Shown one piece after another: positions 7,021 through 16,057 of a DNA stretch of 20,271 nucleotides. Position 1 is the stretch's first letter. Each line of letters starts with the position of its first letter. The DNA lies in NCBI GenBank assembly GCA_002407935.1, contig DHPU01000037.1, positions 1 through 20,271 of the forward strand. The letters are read 5' to 3'. The position numbers and the translations under genes are program-made. The notes under the pieces were generated by a model that searched no databases, was not told where the DNA came from, and worked only from the letters and a program-made list of their open reading frames with translations. Source of the stretch: Peptococcaceae bacterium UBA5356. GTDB taxonomy: Bacteria; Bacillota; Peptococcia; DRI-13; DTU073.

Positions 7021-7161
7021 TTAATAATGTTGCATTCGAATTAAAATATTATCATATAAACAGGGATACTTCAAGTGTAAAGAGTTTCCAGTCATCCAGA
7101 GTTTCCGGCTGCAAAAAGTCTCCGGCGTGAAAAGATCCTTTAGAAAAGTATGACTTTGACG

Positions 7162-7191
7162 TTGACAAAGGACAGTAATTTCCCCTATGAT
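7162..7191 (+). promoter_or_regulatory. SigA-type promoter of ilvN
   Basis: TTGACA (7162-7167) and TATGAT (7186-7191) are separated by 18 bp and lie about 37 nt before the ilvN start. The leader is too short for a T-box or attenuator, so amino-acid control of the usual leader type is not visible. Confidence 0.75.
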
Positions 7192-7228
7192 GAGGACAAA
7201 GAGATTCTGTTTTGAGGAGGGAATAACG

Positions 7229-7723
7229 ATGGCACATACCTTATCTGTATTAGTAGAAAACAGACCGGGAGTATTAACGAGAATTTCCGGATTAATCAGT
7301 CGCCGGGCTTTTAATATTGAAAGTATTACTGCGGGGTATACGGAAGAACCCAACATGACCAGAATTACGATTGTGGTGAATGGTGATGATTGGGAGATTG
7401 AACAAGTAACCAATCAATTAGCGAAGCTGGTAGATGTGATTAAAATTGTTAATCAGACGCAGATCGATTCTTTGGAACGGGAGCTAGTCCTAATTAAAGT
7501 AAAGGCTTTTCCGGAAAAACGTTCGGATATTGTTGATATCGTGGATATTTTTCGGGCAAGGATCGTTGATGTAAACAGGGAGACAATGGTGATCGAGTTA
7601 AGTGGGGCGCAGGATAAGATCGATGCTTTATGTGAAGTATTGCAAGACCATGGTATTGTGGAAATTGTGCGCACCGGGAAAATTGTCATTTCGCGGGGAC
7701 CTTTGCCGGCTAAGGAACTTTAA
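7229..7723 (+). CDS. ilvN: Acetolactate synthase small (regulatory) subunit
   Basis: The 164-residue protein starts MAHTLSVLVENRPGVLTRIS and continues FNIESITAGYTEEP, the ACT-domain start typical of IlvN/IlvH (residues 2-76). The C-terminal half contains the second conserved domain (ELVLIKVKAF…DIVDIFRARIVDV…TGKIVISRG). The subunit binds IlvB, raises its activity and confers feedback inhibition by valine in the first step of branched-chain amino-acid synthesis. I chose ATG 7229 because GAGGAGGG lies 7 nt upstream; the frame's earlier ATG at 7187 overlaps the -10 element. The length is normal. No ilvB or ilvC lies beside it; the neighbours are rnpB and addB, so this copy is separated from its operon. 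Confidence 0.95.
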   Translation: MAHTLSVLVENRPGVLTRISGLISRRAFNIESITAGYTEEPNMTRITIVVNGDDWEIEQVTNQLAKLVDVIKIVNQTQIDSLERELVLIKVKAFPEKRSDIVDIVDIFRARIVDVNRETMVIELSGAQDKIDALCEVLQDHGIVEIVRTGKIVISRGPLPAKEL

Positions 7724-7742
7724 GTTAGCGTAAAATTATTGT

Positions 7743-7766
7743 AGGAAAAACTTGACACTATCGAAC
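7743..7766 (+). promoter_or_regulatory. Possible SigH-like promoter of addB
   Basis: TAGGAAAA (AGGA at 7743) and TATCGAAC (GAA at 7763), 16 bp apart, fit the AGGA…GAA(T) pattern of SigH promoters. TCGAAC is followed by TAATAT and AAGTGG, as upstream of the Nudix gene at 17431. An alternative is a SigA promoter TTGACA (7752) - 14 bp - TATAAA (7772), whose spacer is too short. Confidence 0.4.
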
Positions 7767-7803
7767 TGTAATATAAAGTGGAGATTGTGGGGAGGACAAG
7801 CTG

Positions 7804-10800
7804 ATGCTAAGGTTGATTATCGGACGCTCCGGAGCAGGAAAAACCAGGCAGTGCTTGGACGAAATAGGGGCAATGGAGCAGGAAAAACCGAATTTAAACT
7901 GTATTTACCTGGTACCTGAGCAGGGCTCCTTTCATGCCGAAAAAAGTCTTTTGCAGCATATCCCAAAGGGTGGAACTATTCAGGCGCAAGTACTTAGTTT
8001 TCAGCGTCTGGCTTGGCGTATTCTCCAAGAAACAGGGGGCGGACTGGCTTCTCCTTTAGATGATATGGGGAAGGCACTGATTCTTAGACATATCCTGGCT
8101 AAAAACAAGAGTAAATTTAAAATCTTTGCCCGGGTAATGGATCGACCCGGTTTTTTGGAACAATTAGTGCGGGCACTTTCGGAGATGAAAATCTATCGGG
8201 TTTCTCCGGAACAGTTGGAGAGACTTTTAAGTGAAACAGATGTAAATTCAGAAGGTGGCTTAGAGGGCGGTTTGGCGGAAAAACTGGCAGAGTTCGCCTT
8301 TATTTATCGGGAGTTTGAAGCCTATATTAGCCAAAAGTATTTAGATATTGACGATAATTTGGAGCTTTTAGCCGCTAATTTGCATAAAGCGGCTTTCTTA
8401 AAGAAAACGGTTTTATGGCTGGATGGTTTTCATGGCTTTACTCCCCAGGAATTTGTTGTAATCAAGGAACTGCTTTTATTTTGTCCTCAGGTTAATATCA
8501 CTTTATGCTTAGAACAAGAATATTTACGAGTAAAGCTGCCGGAGACGCATGTGTTTTTTCAATCTTGGGAAACTTATCAAAGACTATTGGCAATGGCCGC
8601 TGAAATTCAGTGCCCACTCGCTGATGCCTTTATTTTGCCGGATCCTGAGGTGAGGCGTTTTCAAGAGAGAAAAGAATTGGCTCTTTTGGAACGAAGTTTT
8701 TTTCAGCACGTTCCTTCTTTTCCCGGTTCTGTTGAGGCCATTCAAGTAAAGGCAGCCGTTAACCGCCAGGAAGAGGTGGAGGCGGCAGCGAGGGAAATTC
8801 ACGCCCTTTGTCGGGAAAAAGGGTTACGATATCAGGATATTGCCGTGCTTTTACGTGATTTTGTTAATTATGAGGATTTGCTGATGAATGTCTTCCGGGA
8901 TTATGAGATCCCCTATTTTTTGGATATGAAAAAGCCGGTACGTCATCATCCTTTACCTGATTTAATTCAAGGGGTGCTAGAGGTTGTGCAGGGCGGCTGG
9001 AATTACGAACCGCTTTTTCGTTGTCTAAAAACAGATCTTATCGCTGTTTCTCGGCAGGAAACCGCTCTCTTGGAGAATTATTGTTTAGCTCATGGCATTA
9101 AAGGAGGCCGTTGGACCGATGGCAAGCCATGGCGACTTAAGAGGGGCTTAAAGCGGCAAGAGCAAAGGGAACAGTCGGAGAGTAGTGTGGAGGAAAAATT
9201 ATTAAGGCGGGTTAATCAAGCCAGAGCTAAAGTAGTAGCGTTGCTGCTCCCCTTGCAGCAAGCTTTGCGTACTGCTACAACGGGTAGGGAATATAGTGAA
9301 GTTTTGTTTAATTTCCTGGAAAATATCGCTGTTGCCGAGATACTGGAAAAATGGAGTAAAAAGGCTGAAGCAAGGGGAGAACTGGAGGAGGCTCGGATTC
9401 ATTTACAGGTGTGGCAAAAAATCTTGGAATTATTGGATAGCTTGGTAGAAGTGTTGGGAGAACAGGAAATGAGTTTGCCGGAGTTTGCCCAGGTAATGAC
9501 AGGTGGATTGGAAACCTTGGAATTGGGCTTGATTCCTCCGGGCTTAGATCAGGTTTTAGTTGGCTCGGTAGACCGTTCCCGTAATCCTGATCTAAAGGCC
9601 GTACTTATTTTAGGTGTTAATGAAGGCGTTTTTCCGGCGAGGGCTATGGAAGCCGGATTTTTTAGTGATGAAGAAAAAATTTGCTTAAATGAATGGCAGA
9701 TTTGCTTAGCTCCTACTACGGAAAAAAAGCTTTATGCCGAGCAGTTCTTGATTTATAAGGCTTTGACGACGGCCAGTCATTATTTAACGCTTAGTTATGC
9801 GATGGCTGACGGCGAAGGAAAGGCGTTGGCTCCGTCGGCACTATTGCAGCGGGTGGGGGAGCTCTTTTCGCAGATGAAATTTATTTTTGATCCGGAAAAA
9901 GAGAAGACCGAGGAAAAGGTTTCTTGCCCTCGTCCCACGATCAGTCATTTGGCAGTAGAATTAAGGCAGGCTCTTGATGGAAAAAAAATGGAGCCCTTGT
10001 GGTGGGACGTTTTTAACTGGTATTTGGGTAAAGAAGAGTGGGCAGAGTCGTTGCAGCGGATTGTCACCGGACTTTTTTATCGACAGGAGGAGGCTAAGCT
10101 GTCGTCTGATTTAGTACGACAACTATATGGGAAAACCGGTATTTTACGAGCCAGTATTTCCCGCTTGGAGAAATTTCGGGCCTGTCCTTTTTCTCACTTT
10201 TTGGCGTACGGCTTGAAATTGCAGGAAAGAGCGGAATATCAAGTGGGAGCCCCTGACGTAGGACAGTTTTTTCATATTGGACTGGAGCAATTTTATGTTT
10301 ATTTACAGCAGCATCATTTAAACTGGGGAGAACTAAACAGGCAGGAAATAAAGGAGCTTGTCGACGTAATTGTGGATGAGTTGGTACCTCGTTTACAGAA
10401 CGAAGTACTTTTAAGTACAGCGCGTTATCGCTATCTAGTGGGTAAATTAAAGAGAACACTTTGGCGGGCAGTTCTTGTTTTAGGCGAACATGAGCGGAGA
10501 GGAACTTTTCGTCCGTTGGGAATAGAGCTTGCTTTTGGCGAAAACGAGCAACTTCCGGGGCTTACGTTTACTCTGGCTAATGGGACAACCATACTTTTAC
10601 AGGGCAGAATTGACCGAGTAGATGCGGCTAAAGATGAACAGGGCACCACTTATCTACGGGTGATTGACTATAAATCAGGGGCCGCTTCTTTGAGCTTGTT
10701 AGAAATCTATTATGGTTTAAAGTTGCAGTTGCTTACTTATTTGGATGTGGTATTAACACATGCTGCACATTTATTAGAGGGAGAAGTATTCCCGGGAGGC

Positions 10801-11328
10801 GTTTTGTATTTTAAGCTAAAGGATCCGTTAATTGCGGCCAAGGGGCCTTTAACTCCGGAAGAGGTAGAGAAAAAGGTTTTCAATGAGTTGAAGATGAACG
10901 GCTATTTGTTGCAAGACCCTCGTGTTGTAAGATTGATGGATCGGGAAATCAAGGGTCATTCTGATTTGCTTCCTGTAGCGTTGACTAAGGAAGGAGAATT
11001 CTATAAAAATGTGCAGAGCGTCTTAACGCCGGAGAAATTTGCGGCACTGTGTCGGCAGGCGGAAAAACATCTTTGCACCATCGGTAATGAAATTATGGCT
11101 GGCAATGTGGCGATTCGGCCATATCGCTATCAAGGGAAAGCCCCTTGTACTTATTGTCCTTATGCGGCGGTGTGTCGGTTTGATTTAACTATTCCCGGTC
11201 ATGCTTATCAGCTACTTTTGGAAAAGGAACCTGCCGAAATATGGAGTGAGATGGGGCTGGATGAGGGGACGGAGATGAGGGATAAAGGATTAGATAAAGG
11301 ATTAAAGGGGGTAGGTCAGGGTGAGTGA
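7804..11328 (+). CDS. addB: ATP-dependent helicase/nuclease AddAB, subunit B
   Basis: The 1174 residues (usual about 1160) include a Walker A GRSGAGKT (residues 7-14), unusual for its position at the very N-terminus but typical of AddB. The C-terminal RecB-like nuclease has D937 (GRIDRVDA) and D955/K957 (VIDYKSG). Four cysteines, C794, C1115, C1118 and C1124 (CTYCPYAAVC), are spaced like the [4Fe-4S] 'staple' of the Bacillus protein. AddB cuts the 5'-ended strand, recognises Chi and stabilises the complex that resects double-strand breaks for RecA. GGGGAGG precedes ATG 7804. addA follows with an 8-nt overlap, so translation is coupled. The last about 20 residues are a charged Gly/Asp/Lys-rich tail. 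All key residues are present. Confidence 0.97.
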   Translation: MLRLIIGRSGAGKTRQCLDEIGAMEQEKPNLNCIYLVPEQGSFHAEKSLLQHIPKGGTIQAQVLSFQRLAWRILQETGGGLASPLDDMGKALILRHILAKNKSKFKIFARVMDRPGFLEQLVRALSEMKIYRVSPEQLERLLSETDVNSEGGLEGGLAEKLAEFAFIYREFEAYISQKYLDIDDNLELLAANLHKAAFLKKTVLWLDGFHGFTPQEFVVIKELLLFCPQVNITLCLEQEYLRVKLPETHVFFQSWETYQRLLAMAAEIQCPLADAFILPDPEVRRFQERKELALLERSFFQHVPSFPGSVEAIQVKAAVNRQEEVEAAAREIHALCREKGLRYQDIAVLLRDFVNYEDLLMNVFRDYEIPYFLDMKKPVRHHPLPDLIQGVLEVVQGGWNYEPLFRCLKTDLIAVSRQETALLENYCLAHGIKGGRWTDGKPWRLKRGLKRQEQREQSESSVEEKLLRRVNQARAKVVALLLPLQQALRTATTGREYSEVLFNFLENIAVAEILEKWSKKAEARGELEEARIHLQVWQKILELLDSLVEVLGEQEMSLPEFAQVMTGGLETLELGLIPPGLDQVLVGSVDRSRNPDLKAVLILGVNEGVFPARAMEAGFFSDEEKICLNEWQICLAPTTEKKLYAEQFLIYKALTTASHYLTLSYAMADGEGKALAPSALLQRVGELFSQMKFIFDPEKEKTEEKVSCPRPTISHLAVELRQALDGKKMEPLWWDVFNWYLGKEEWAESLQRIVTGLFYRQEEAKLSSDLVRQLYGKTGILRASISRLEKFRACPFSHFLAYGLKLQERAEYQVGAPDVGQFFHIGLEQFYVYLQQHHLNWGELNRQEIKELVDVIVDELVPRLQNEVLLSTARYRYLVGKLKRTLWRAVLVLGEHERRGTFRPLGIELAFGENEQLPGLTFTLANGTTILLQGRIDRVDAAKDEQGTTYLRVIDYKSGAASLSLLEIYYGLKLQLLTYLDVVLTHAAHLLEGEVFPGGVLYFKLKDPLIAAKGPLTPEEVEKKVFNELKMNGYLLQDPRVVRLMDREIKGHSDLLPVALTKEGEFYKNVQSVLTPEKFAALCRQAEKHLCTIGNEIMAGNVAIRPYRYQGKAPCTYCPYAAVCRFDLTIPGHAYQLLLEKEPAEIWSEMGLDEGTEMRDKGLDKGLKGVGQGE

Positions 11329-14300
11329 GCGTACTTGGACTAAAGAGCAAGAGGCAGCCATCCGGACCGGTGGATGCAGTCTTTTGGTTTCGGCAGCGGC
11401 AGGAGCCGGGAAAACGGCAGTCTTGGTAGAAAGAATCGTCAGACGGATTTTGGATGAAGAAAATCCGGTAGATGTCGATAAATTATTGGTAGTTACCTTT
11501 ACGAATGCTGCGGCCCGAGAAATGAGGGAAAGAATTGGGCAAGCCTTAGCGCAACGGCTCAAGGAAAAACCGCAAGACAGGAGACTACAGAAGCAAAGTC
11601 TTCTGTTAGGTAAAGCGGCTATTTCTACGCTTCATTCTTTTTGTTTGGAGCTTCTTCGGCAAAACTATTATCATTTGTCGCTGCCCGGGGGATTGGCTCT
11701 GGATCCGCGTTTTCGGATTGCTGATGAGATAGAGGGAGTTCTGCTTAAATTAGAGGTGTTGGAAGATTTTTTTGAAGAGAAATACGGAGCGGAGGAGTCG
11801 GCGTTTTTAGCACTGGTAGAAGGATTGGGCGGCGAAAGAGATGATCAGGCACTACAGGATTTAGTTTTAAAATTATATGAGTTTTCACGCAGTCAGCCCG
11901 ATCCTTTAGGTTGGTTGGGGAAGGCCGCTCAGATTTTCCAAGCTAATCTGACAGATGATCGGATGCAGTTTTTGTTTAGGTGTTTGATGAAAAACATGGC
12001 TGTTCCGCTCCGGGAGGCGGTAGAGTTGCTGGATAGGGCTCAGAGGATAGCCGTTCAGCCGGGAGGGCCGGCGCTGTATCTGAGTAATCTGGAAACGGAA
12101 AGGGCAGGGTTGGCAGATTTAATGCTCTTATGTGAACGAAACTGGCAGGCCGCTTTTACAGAGCTGGCAGCATTTAAGTTTGCCGCTTTAAAAGCCTGTA
12201 GAACTGAAGTAGATGAGGCGTTAAAGGAGGAAGTACAGGCACTTAGAAATCAGGCTAAGGAGCTTGTTCGCACTTTGCAAAAGGAGTATCTTTCTCGTAG
12301 CCCATTGGAACTTGTCCGGGATATGCAGGAAATGGAGCCGTTGATGGACTGCCTTTGTACGTTGGTTAAGGAGTTTTCTTTACGGTATCTACAGGAAAAG
12401 TCAGCACGTAATTTAATCGATTTTAATGATTTGGAGCATTTTGCTTTGGGGTTACTAAGAGAGCAGACGGAGGAGGGGTGGGTTCCCTCTGCCTTAGCTT
12501 ACGGTTTGCGGAAAAAGTATGAGGAAGTTTTGGTGGACGAGTATCAGGATATTAATGCAGTGCAGGAGGCTGTATTATCATTGGTAGCCAGGGAAGGAAC
12601 CGATACTCCTAATTTATTTATGGTAGGGGACGTCAAACAAAGTATTTATAGTTTTCGTTTGGCCGAACCAGGACTTTTTTTGAAAAAGTACCAGAGCTAT
12701 GGAACTGAAGAAGAATTGGCGGAACGAAAAGTACTGCTGACCAAAAACTTCCGTAGCAGCAAAAATGTGGTAGAGGGGGTCAATTTTATTTTTCGTCAGC
12801 TAATGGGAAAGGGGTTAGGAGAAATTACTTATGACCGGGCCCATGAATTGGTTTTTGGGGCGAAAACAGAAAGCAATTGGCCTTTGGAGGTGCATTTCAT
12901 CGAGCGTAATCCTGAAGAAGCAGCAGCTTTTCAGGAAAAAGAACAGGATGATTCGGGGCAGAAGGTTAAAAGGGGAAAATTTACAGACGGAGAATCGGCT
13001 GAGAAATTGGAAGAGGGATTACAAGATGAAGTGGAAGAAGAATTAGATACGTTACAGGTAGAAGCTCGTTTGATAGGCAGAAGGATCTTGGCTTTACAGC
13101 AGGAAAAGGTAATCTGGAATCAGGAAAAGAAAAAGTACCGTGCCCCGGAATTTCGAGATATGGTAGTGCTTTTACGTTCTATTAAGGGTACGGCACCTAC
13201 TTTATTGGAGGAATTTCGTAAGCTGGGGATTCCGGCGTATGCAGAAATCGGTAGCGGTTATTTTGCGGCACAGGAAGTACAAGTATTGTTGTCTCTCTTG
13301 AAAGTAATTGATAATCCTTGCCAAGAGATTCCGCTGGCGGCCGTTTTACTCTCTCCTGTGGTAGGGCTTTCCCCGGAAGAATTGGCCCGGATTCGTCTCT
13401 GCTGTCCGGGGGATTATTATCATGCACTAAGGCTGGCGGCACGGGTGGAAGAGAGACCTTTAAAGGAGCGGTTACAATCCTTTTTAAGAAGCTTAAGAAG
13501 CTGGCGGACTTTTGCCCGGCGGAATTCTTTAGTGGAATTAATCTGGCTTTTATATCGGGAAACTGGCTATTACGATTACACCGGGGCGATGCCGGGAGGG
13601 AAACAACGACAGGCTAATCTGCGGGCCCTTTTGGACAGAGCCAAACAATTTGAAGATACTACGATGAAAGGGCTGTTCAAGTTTTTGCGTTTTTTGGAGC
13701 GGCTGGAAAAAACAAATAGTGATCTGGGAACGGCACGTGCTTTAGGAGAAAATGAGAATGTAGTGCGGATTATGAGTATTCACAAAAGCAAGGGATTGGA
13801 GTTCCCAATTGTCTTTATCGGGTGTCTGGGGAAGATGTTTAATTTGCAGGAACTGCGAGGCGATATCCTGCTGGATAAGGAACTGGGGCTGGGCCCTGTT
13901 TGGGTTGATCCGACACAACGTCTAAAATATCCTACTTTAGCCAAATTGGTGGTACGGGAGAAATTAAAAGAGGAAATACTGGCTGAAGAGATCCGGATTC
14001 TTTATGTGGCGATGACCAGAGCCCGGGAAGCGTTAATTATGGTTGGTTCGGTGAAAGGGCTGACTAAGCAGGTAAAGAAGTGGAGTACGGTACTTTCACA
14101 GCAAGGCTGGGAGCTACCGGCTGTTCTTTTAACGCGGGCACGTTGTCCTTGGGATTGGCTGGGGCCATGTTTACTCAGGCATAGGGAAAGCAGTTTATTA
14201 AGAAAAGCGGCGGGCTGTCCGGAGCAAGGCTGGGAGGTAACAGCAAACGACCCGGCTCTTTGGCGGATTTATCAAGATAATTCCTCGAATATCCAGGCTG

Positions 14301-15103
14301 AGGAAAGTAAGGATGTTTATGATTATCAAAGTGAGCTGGCTTGTGTGAGAGCGCTTTTGCCCGTCGAAGTTGCTTGCCGAGATGATGTGTGGCAAAAATT
14401 CATCGACAATCGTTTAAGTTGGAGCTACCCTGATCAGGGGTTAGCGGATATTCCTGCCAAACTGTCGGTAACGGAAATAAAAAACCGTTATCAATTTTTG
14501 GCGGGTGAACAGCAACAAAGCCAGTCGCTTTTCCCTTTTCGGCAGTTTGCGAAAAGACCACGTTTTTTGCAGCAACAGGGGCTTTCAGCCAGTGAAAAAG
14601 GTTCGGCACTGCATTTTGTCATGCGGCATCTAAACTTAGAGGAAGCGGCCACGGTAGCAATGGTGCAGGCTCAAATAAGGAGAATGGTTGACAGGCAAAT
14701 CCTTACTCCATTACAGGCAGAGAGTATCAAGGTTCAGGAAATCGTTAAGCTGTTGCGTTCACCGTTAGGAGAGCGAATCAAAGAAGGAAAAGATTTACGA
14801 CGGGAAGTGCCCTTTACTTTGGCACTGTCGGCCAAAGAGCTTTACCCCGAGGTAGGCGGTATTGAGGGGGAGAAGATTATCCTGCAGGGAACGATTGATT
14901 GCCTTTTTATGGAGGATGGAGCATATGTGTTGGTAGATTATAAAACAGATGTGGTGGCTGCCGGCGCGGAAGATCTTTTACGGGAGCGGTACAAGATACA
15001 GATGGATATTTATGCACGGGCAGTAAATACTATTTATCAGCGACCGGTAAAGGAAAAGATCCTGTATTCCTTTTCTTTACAGCTGCCTGTCCTTTTGGAG
15101 TAA
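11321..15103 (+). CDS. addA: ATP-dependent helicase/nuclease AddAB, subunit A
   Basis: The 1260-residue UvrD/Rep-type helicase starts at GTG 11321 inside the end of addB. Its N-terminus MSERTWTKEQEAAIRTGG is the family's Q-motif region. Walker A is AAAGAGKT (residues about 25-32), motif II VDEYQD (406-410) and motif VI RILYVAMTRARE (about 890). The C-terminal nuclease has D1193 (GTIDCLF) and D1206/K1208 (VDYKTD). AddA moves 3' to 5' and cuts the 3'-ended strand before Chi; with AddB it repairs double-strand breaks. An acidic, Lys/Glu-rich stretch at about residues 530-580 (DNA 12910-13060) looks like a flexible linker between helicase halves. The weak ribosome site (GGGGGTAGG) fits coupled translation from addB. 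Confidence 0.97.
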   Translation: MSERTWTKEQEAAIRTGGCSLLVSAAAGAGKTAVLVERIVRRILDEENPVDVDKLLVVTFTNAAAREMRERIGQALAQRLKEKPQDRRLQKQSLLLGKAAISTLHSFCLELLRQNYYHLSLPGGLALDPRFRIADEIEGVLLKLEVLEDFFEEKYGAEESAFLALVEGLGGERDDQALQDLVLKLYEFSRSQPDPLGWLGKAAQIFQANLTDDRMQFLFRCLMKNMAVPLREAVELLDRAQRIAVQPGGPALYLSNLETERAGLADLMLLCERNWQAAFTELAAFKFAALKACRTEVDEALKEEVQALRNQAKELVRTLQKEYLSRSPLELVRDMQEMEPLMDCLCTLVKEFSLRYLQEKSARNLIDFNDLEHFALGLLREQTEEGWVPSALAYGLRKKYEEVLVDEYQDINAVQEAVLSLVAREGTDTPNLFMVGDVKQSIYSFRLAEPGLFLKKYQSYGTEEELAERKVLLTKNFRSSKNVVEGVNFIFRQLMGKGLGEITYDRAHELVFGAKTESNWPLEVHFIERNPEEAAAFQEKEQDDSGQKVKRGKFTDGESAEKLEEGLQDEVEEELDTLQVEARLIGRRILALQQEKVIWNQEKKKYRAPEFRDMVVLLRSIKGTAPTLLEEFRKLGIPAYAEIGSGYFAAQEVQVLLSLLKVIDNPCQEIPLAAVLLSPVVGLSPEELARIRLCCPGDYYHALRLAARVEERPLKERLQSFLRSLRSWRTFARRNSLVELIWLLYRETGYYDYTGAMPGGKQRQANLRALLDRAKQFEDTTMKGLFKFLRFLERLEKTNSDLGTARALGENENVVRIMSIHKSKGLEFPIVFIGCLGKMFNLQELRGDILLDKELGLGPVWVDPTQRLKYPTLAKLVVREKLKEEILAEEIRILYVAMTRAREALIMVGSVKGLTKQVKKWSTVLSQQGWELPAVLLTRARCPWDWLGPCLLRHRESSLLRKAAGCPEQGWEVTANDPALWRIYQDNSSNIQAEESKDVYDYQSELACVRALLPVEVACRDDVWQKFIDNRLSWSYPDQGLADIPAKLSVTEIKNRYQFLAGEQQQSQSLFPFRQFAKRPRFLQQQGLSASEKGSALHFVMRHLNLEEAATVAMVQAQIRRMVDRQILTPLQAESIKVQEIVKLLRSPLGERIKEGKDLRREVPFTLALSAKELYPEVGGIEGEKIILQGTIDCLFMEDGAYVLVDYKTDVVAAGAEDLLRERYKIQMDIYARAVNTIYQRPVKEKILYSFSLQLPVLLE

Positions 15104-15151
15104 TGGCAGACAGCTGTTTATTTGTTTATTCTAAGATAGTGAAGATAGTAG

Positions 15152-15180
15152 TTGAAAAATTGGTTTTTCTTTATTATAAT
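15152..15180 (+). promoter_or_regulatory. SigA-type promoter of the riboswitch-ribU transcript
   Basis: TTGAAA (15152-15157), a 17-bp spacer and a perfect TATAAT (15175-15180) place transcription start near 15187, about 20 nt before the FMN aptamer. Confidence 0.82.
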
Positions 15181-15205
15181 AAATACAAGACAAGAGAATA
15201 AAAAA

Positions 15206-15314
15206 TTCCTTCGGGGTGAGGTGCAATTCCTTACCGGCGGTAAAGCCCGCGAGCCATATGGCAGATCCGGTGATATTCCGGAGCCGACAGTTAAAGTCTG
15301 GATGGGAGAAGGGA
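15206..15314 (+). promoter_or_regulatory. FMN riboswitch (RFN element) aptamer
   Basis: The conserved RFN blocks appear in order: CCTTCGGGGTGAGGTG, TTACCGGCGGTAAAGCCCGC, GATCCGGT, ATTCCGGAGCCGACAGT, AAAGTCTGGATGGGAGAAGG. Helix P1 pairs 15206-15212 (TTCCTTC) with 15308-15314 (GAAGGGA). FMN binding to this aptamer represses riboflavin genes in many Firmicutes. Here it leads into a transcription terminator and the riboflavin transporter ribU. Confidence 0.96.
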
Positions 15315-15360
15315 GGATAGTAATTTATGGTGTGATTATTTATTATTATTTTTATCCAAT

Positions 15361-15403
15361 ATCCCGAAGGAACGGTACCGTTCCTTCGGGATTAATGTTT
15401 TTT
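15361..15403 (+). terminator. Riboswitch expression platform: intrinsic terminator before ribU
   Basis: Bases 15361-15392 form a perfect 32-nt palindrome (ATCCCGAAGGAACGGT and its complement), followed after TAATG by six T (15398-15403). The left arm CCCGAAGGAA (15363-15372) is also fully complementary to aptamer bases 15206-15215. Without FMN, the P1 strand can therefore pair with it and prevent the terminator. This is a transcription-attenuation switch that is off at high FMN. Confidence 0.88.
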
Positions 15404-15441
15404 GAGAACTAAATTTTTAATTAAAAGGAGAAGATGAGAAA

Positions 15442-16020
15442 ATGACAACAAAAAAAATGATACGAATGGCTGTATTGGCTGCTTTCGGTGTTATTCTAAT
15501 GTATTTTATTGCGTTTCCCTTTCCTATTTTCCCAGGTTTTTTAACTTATGATCCGGGTGATATTCCCGGTATTATTGCGACCTTTGCGATGGGGCCTTGG
15601 GCCGGAGTGCTTGTCCAGTTTTTGAAATGTTTGATGGGTTATTTGGTAGGGGCTTCCAGGGCGGCCTTTATTGGGATGATGGCTAATTTTGTGGCAGGTG
15701 GCACCATGGTTTTAGTAGCCGGCTTAATCTACCGGTATCGTAAGACTAAGCGGATGGCGATTTTATCTCTGGGAGTAGGTACGGCAATTGCTTCTTTAGT
15801 AATGGCGATAGCTGATTATTACGTATTTTTTCCGCTGTGGGGTGTTTCTCTTGCGGAGGCGAAGCCTCTTTTGCTTAGTGCGGTGATTCCGTTTAATATG
15901 CTTAAATTTGGGATCTCTTCGGTTGTAACTTTTCTTATTTATAAAAAAATCAAAGGCTTTTTCGAAATGGAAGGATTAAAAGGACGCAGAGAGATAGCCG
16001 GGACTAAAGATTTGTGGTAG
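15442..16020 (+). CDS. ribU: Riboflavin transporter, ECF-type S component
   Basis: The 192-residue, very hydrophobic protein has 5-6 predicted membrane helices. Its start (KMIRMAVLAAFGVILMYFIA) and PGFLTYDPGDIPGIIATFAMGP match the substrate-binding component RibU of energy-coupling-factor transporters, which binds riboflavin and shares the EcfA/A'/T module encoded elsewhere. The FMN riboswitch immediately upstream independently supports riboflavin as substrate. AAGGAG lies about 10 nt before ATG 15442. Expression should rise when FMN is scarce. The ychF gene follows after 37 nt and may be read from the same transcript, as no terminator lies between them. Confidence 0.94.
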   Translation: MTTKKMIRMAVLAAFGVILMYFIAFPFPIFPGFLTYDPGDIPGIIATFAMGPWAGVLVQFLKCLMGYLVGASRAAFIGMMANFVAGGTMVLVAGLIYRYRKTKRMAILSLGVGTAIASLVMAIADYYVFFPLWGVSLAEAKPLLLSAVIPFNMLKFGISSVVTFLIYKKIKGFFEMEGLKGRREIAGTKDLW

Positions 16021-16057
16021 TATTTAAGCTGTAATTACTTTTAGGGGGAGATTTTCG

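Noticed and set aside
6828..7413. Open frames over rnpB and the ilvN leader on both strands
   Set aside because: They overlap RNase P RNA and the ilvN promoter and start, have no ribosome site, and their codons reflect RNA structure.
7752..7777. SigA promoter TTGACA…TATAAA for addB
   Set aside because: The spacer is only 14 bp, too short for a good SigA promoter. The SigH-like reading fits better, though neither is proven.
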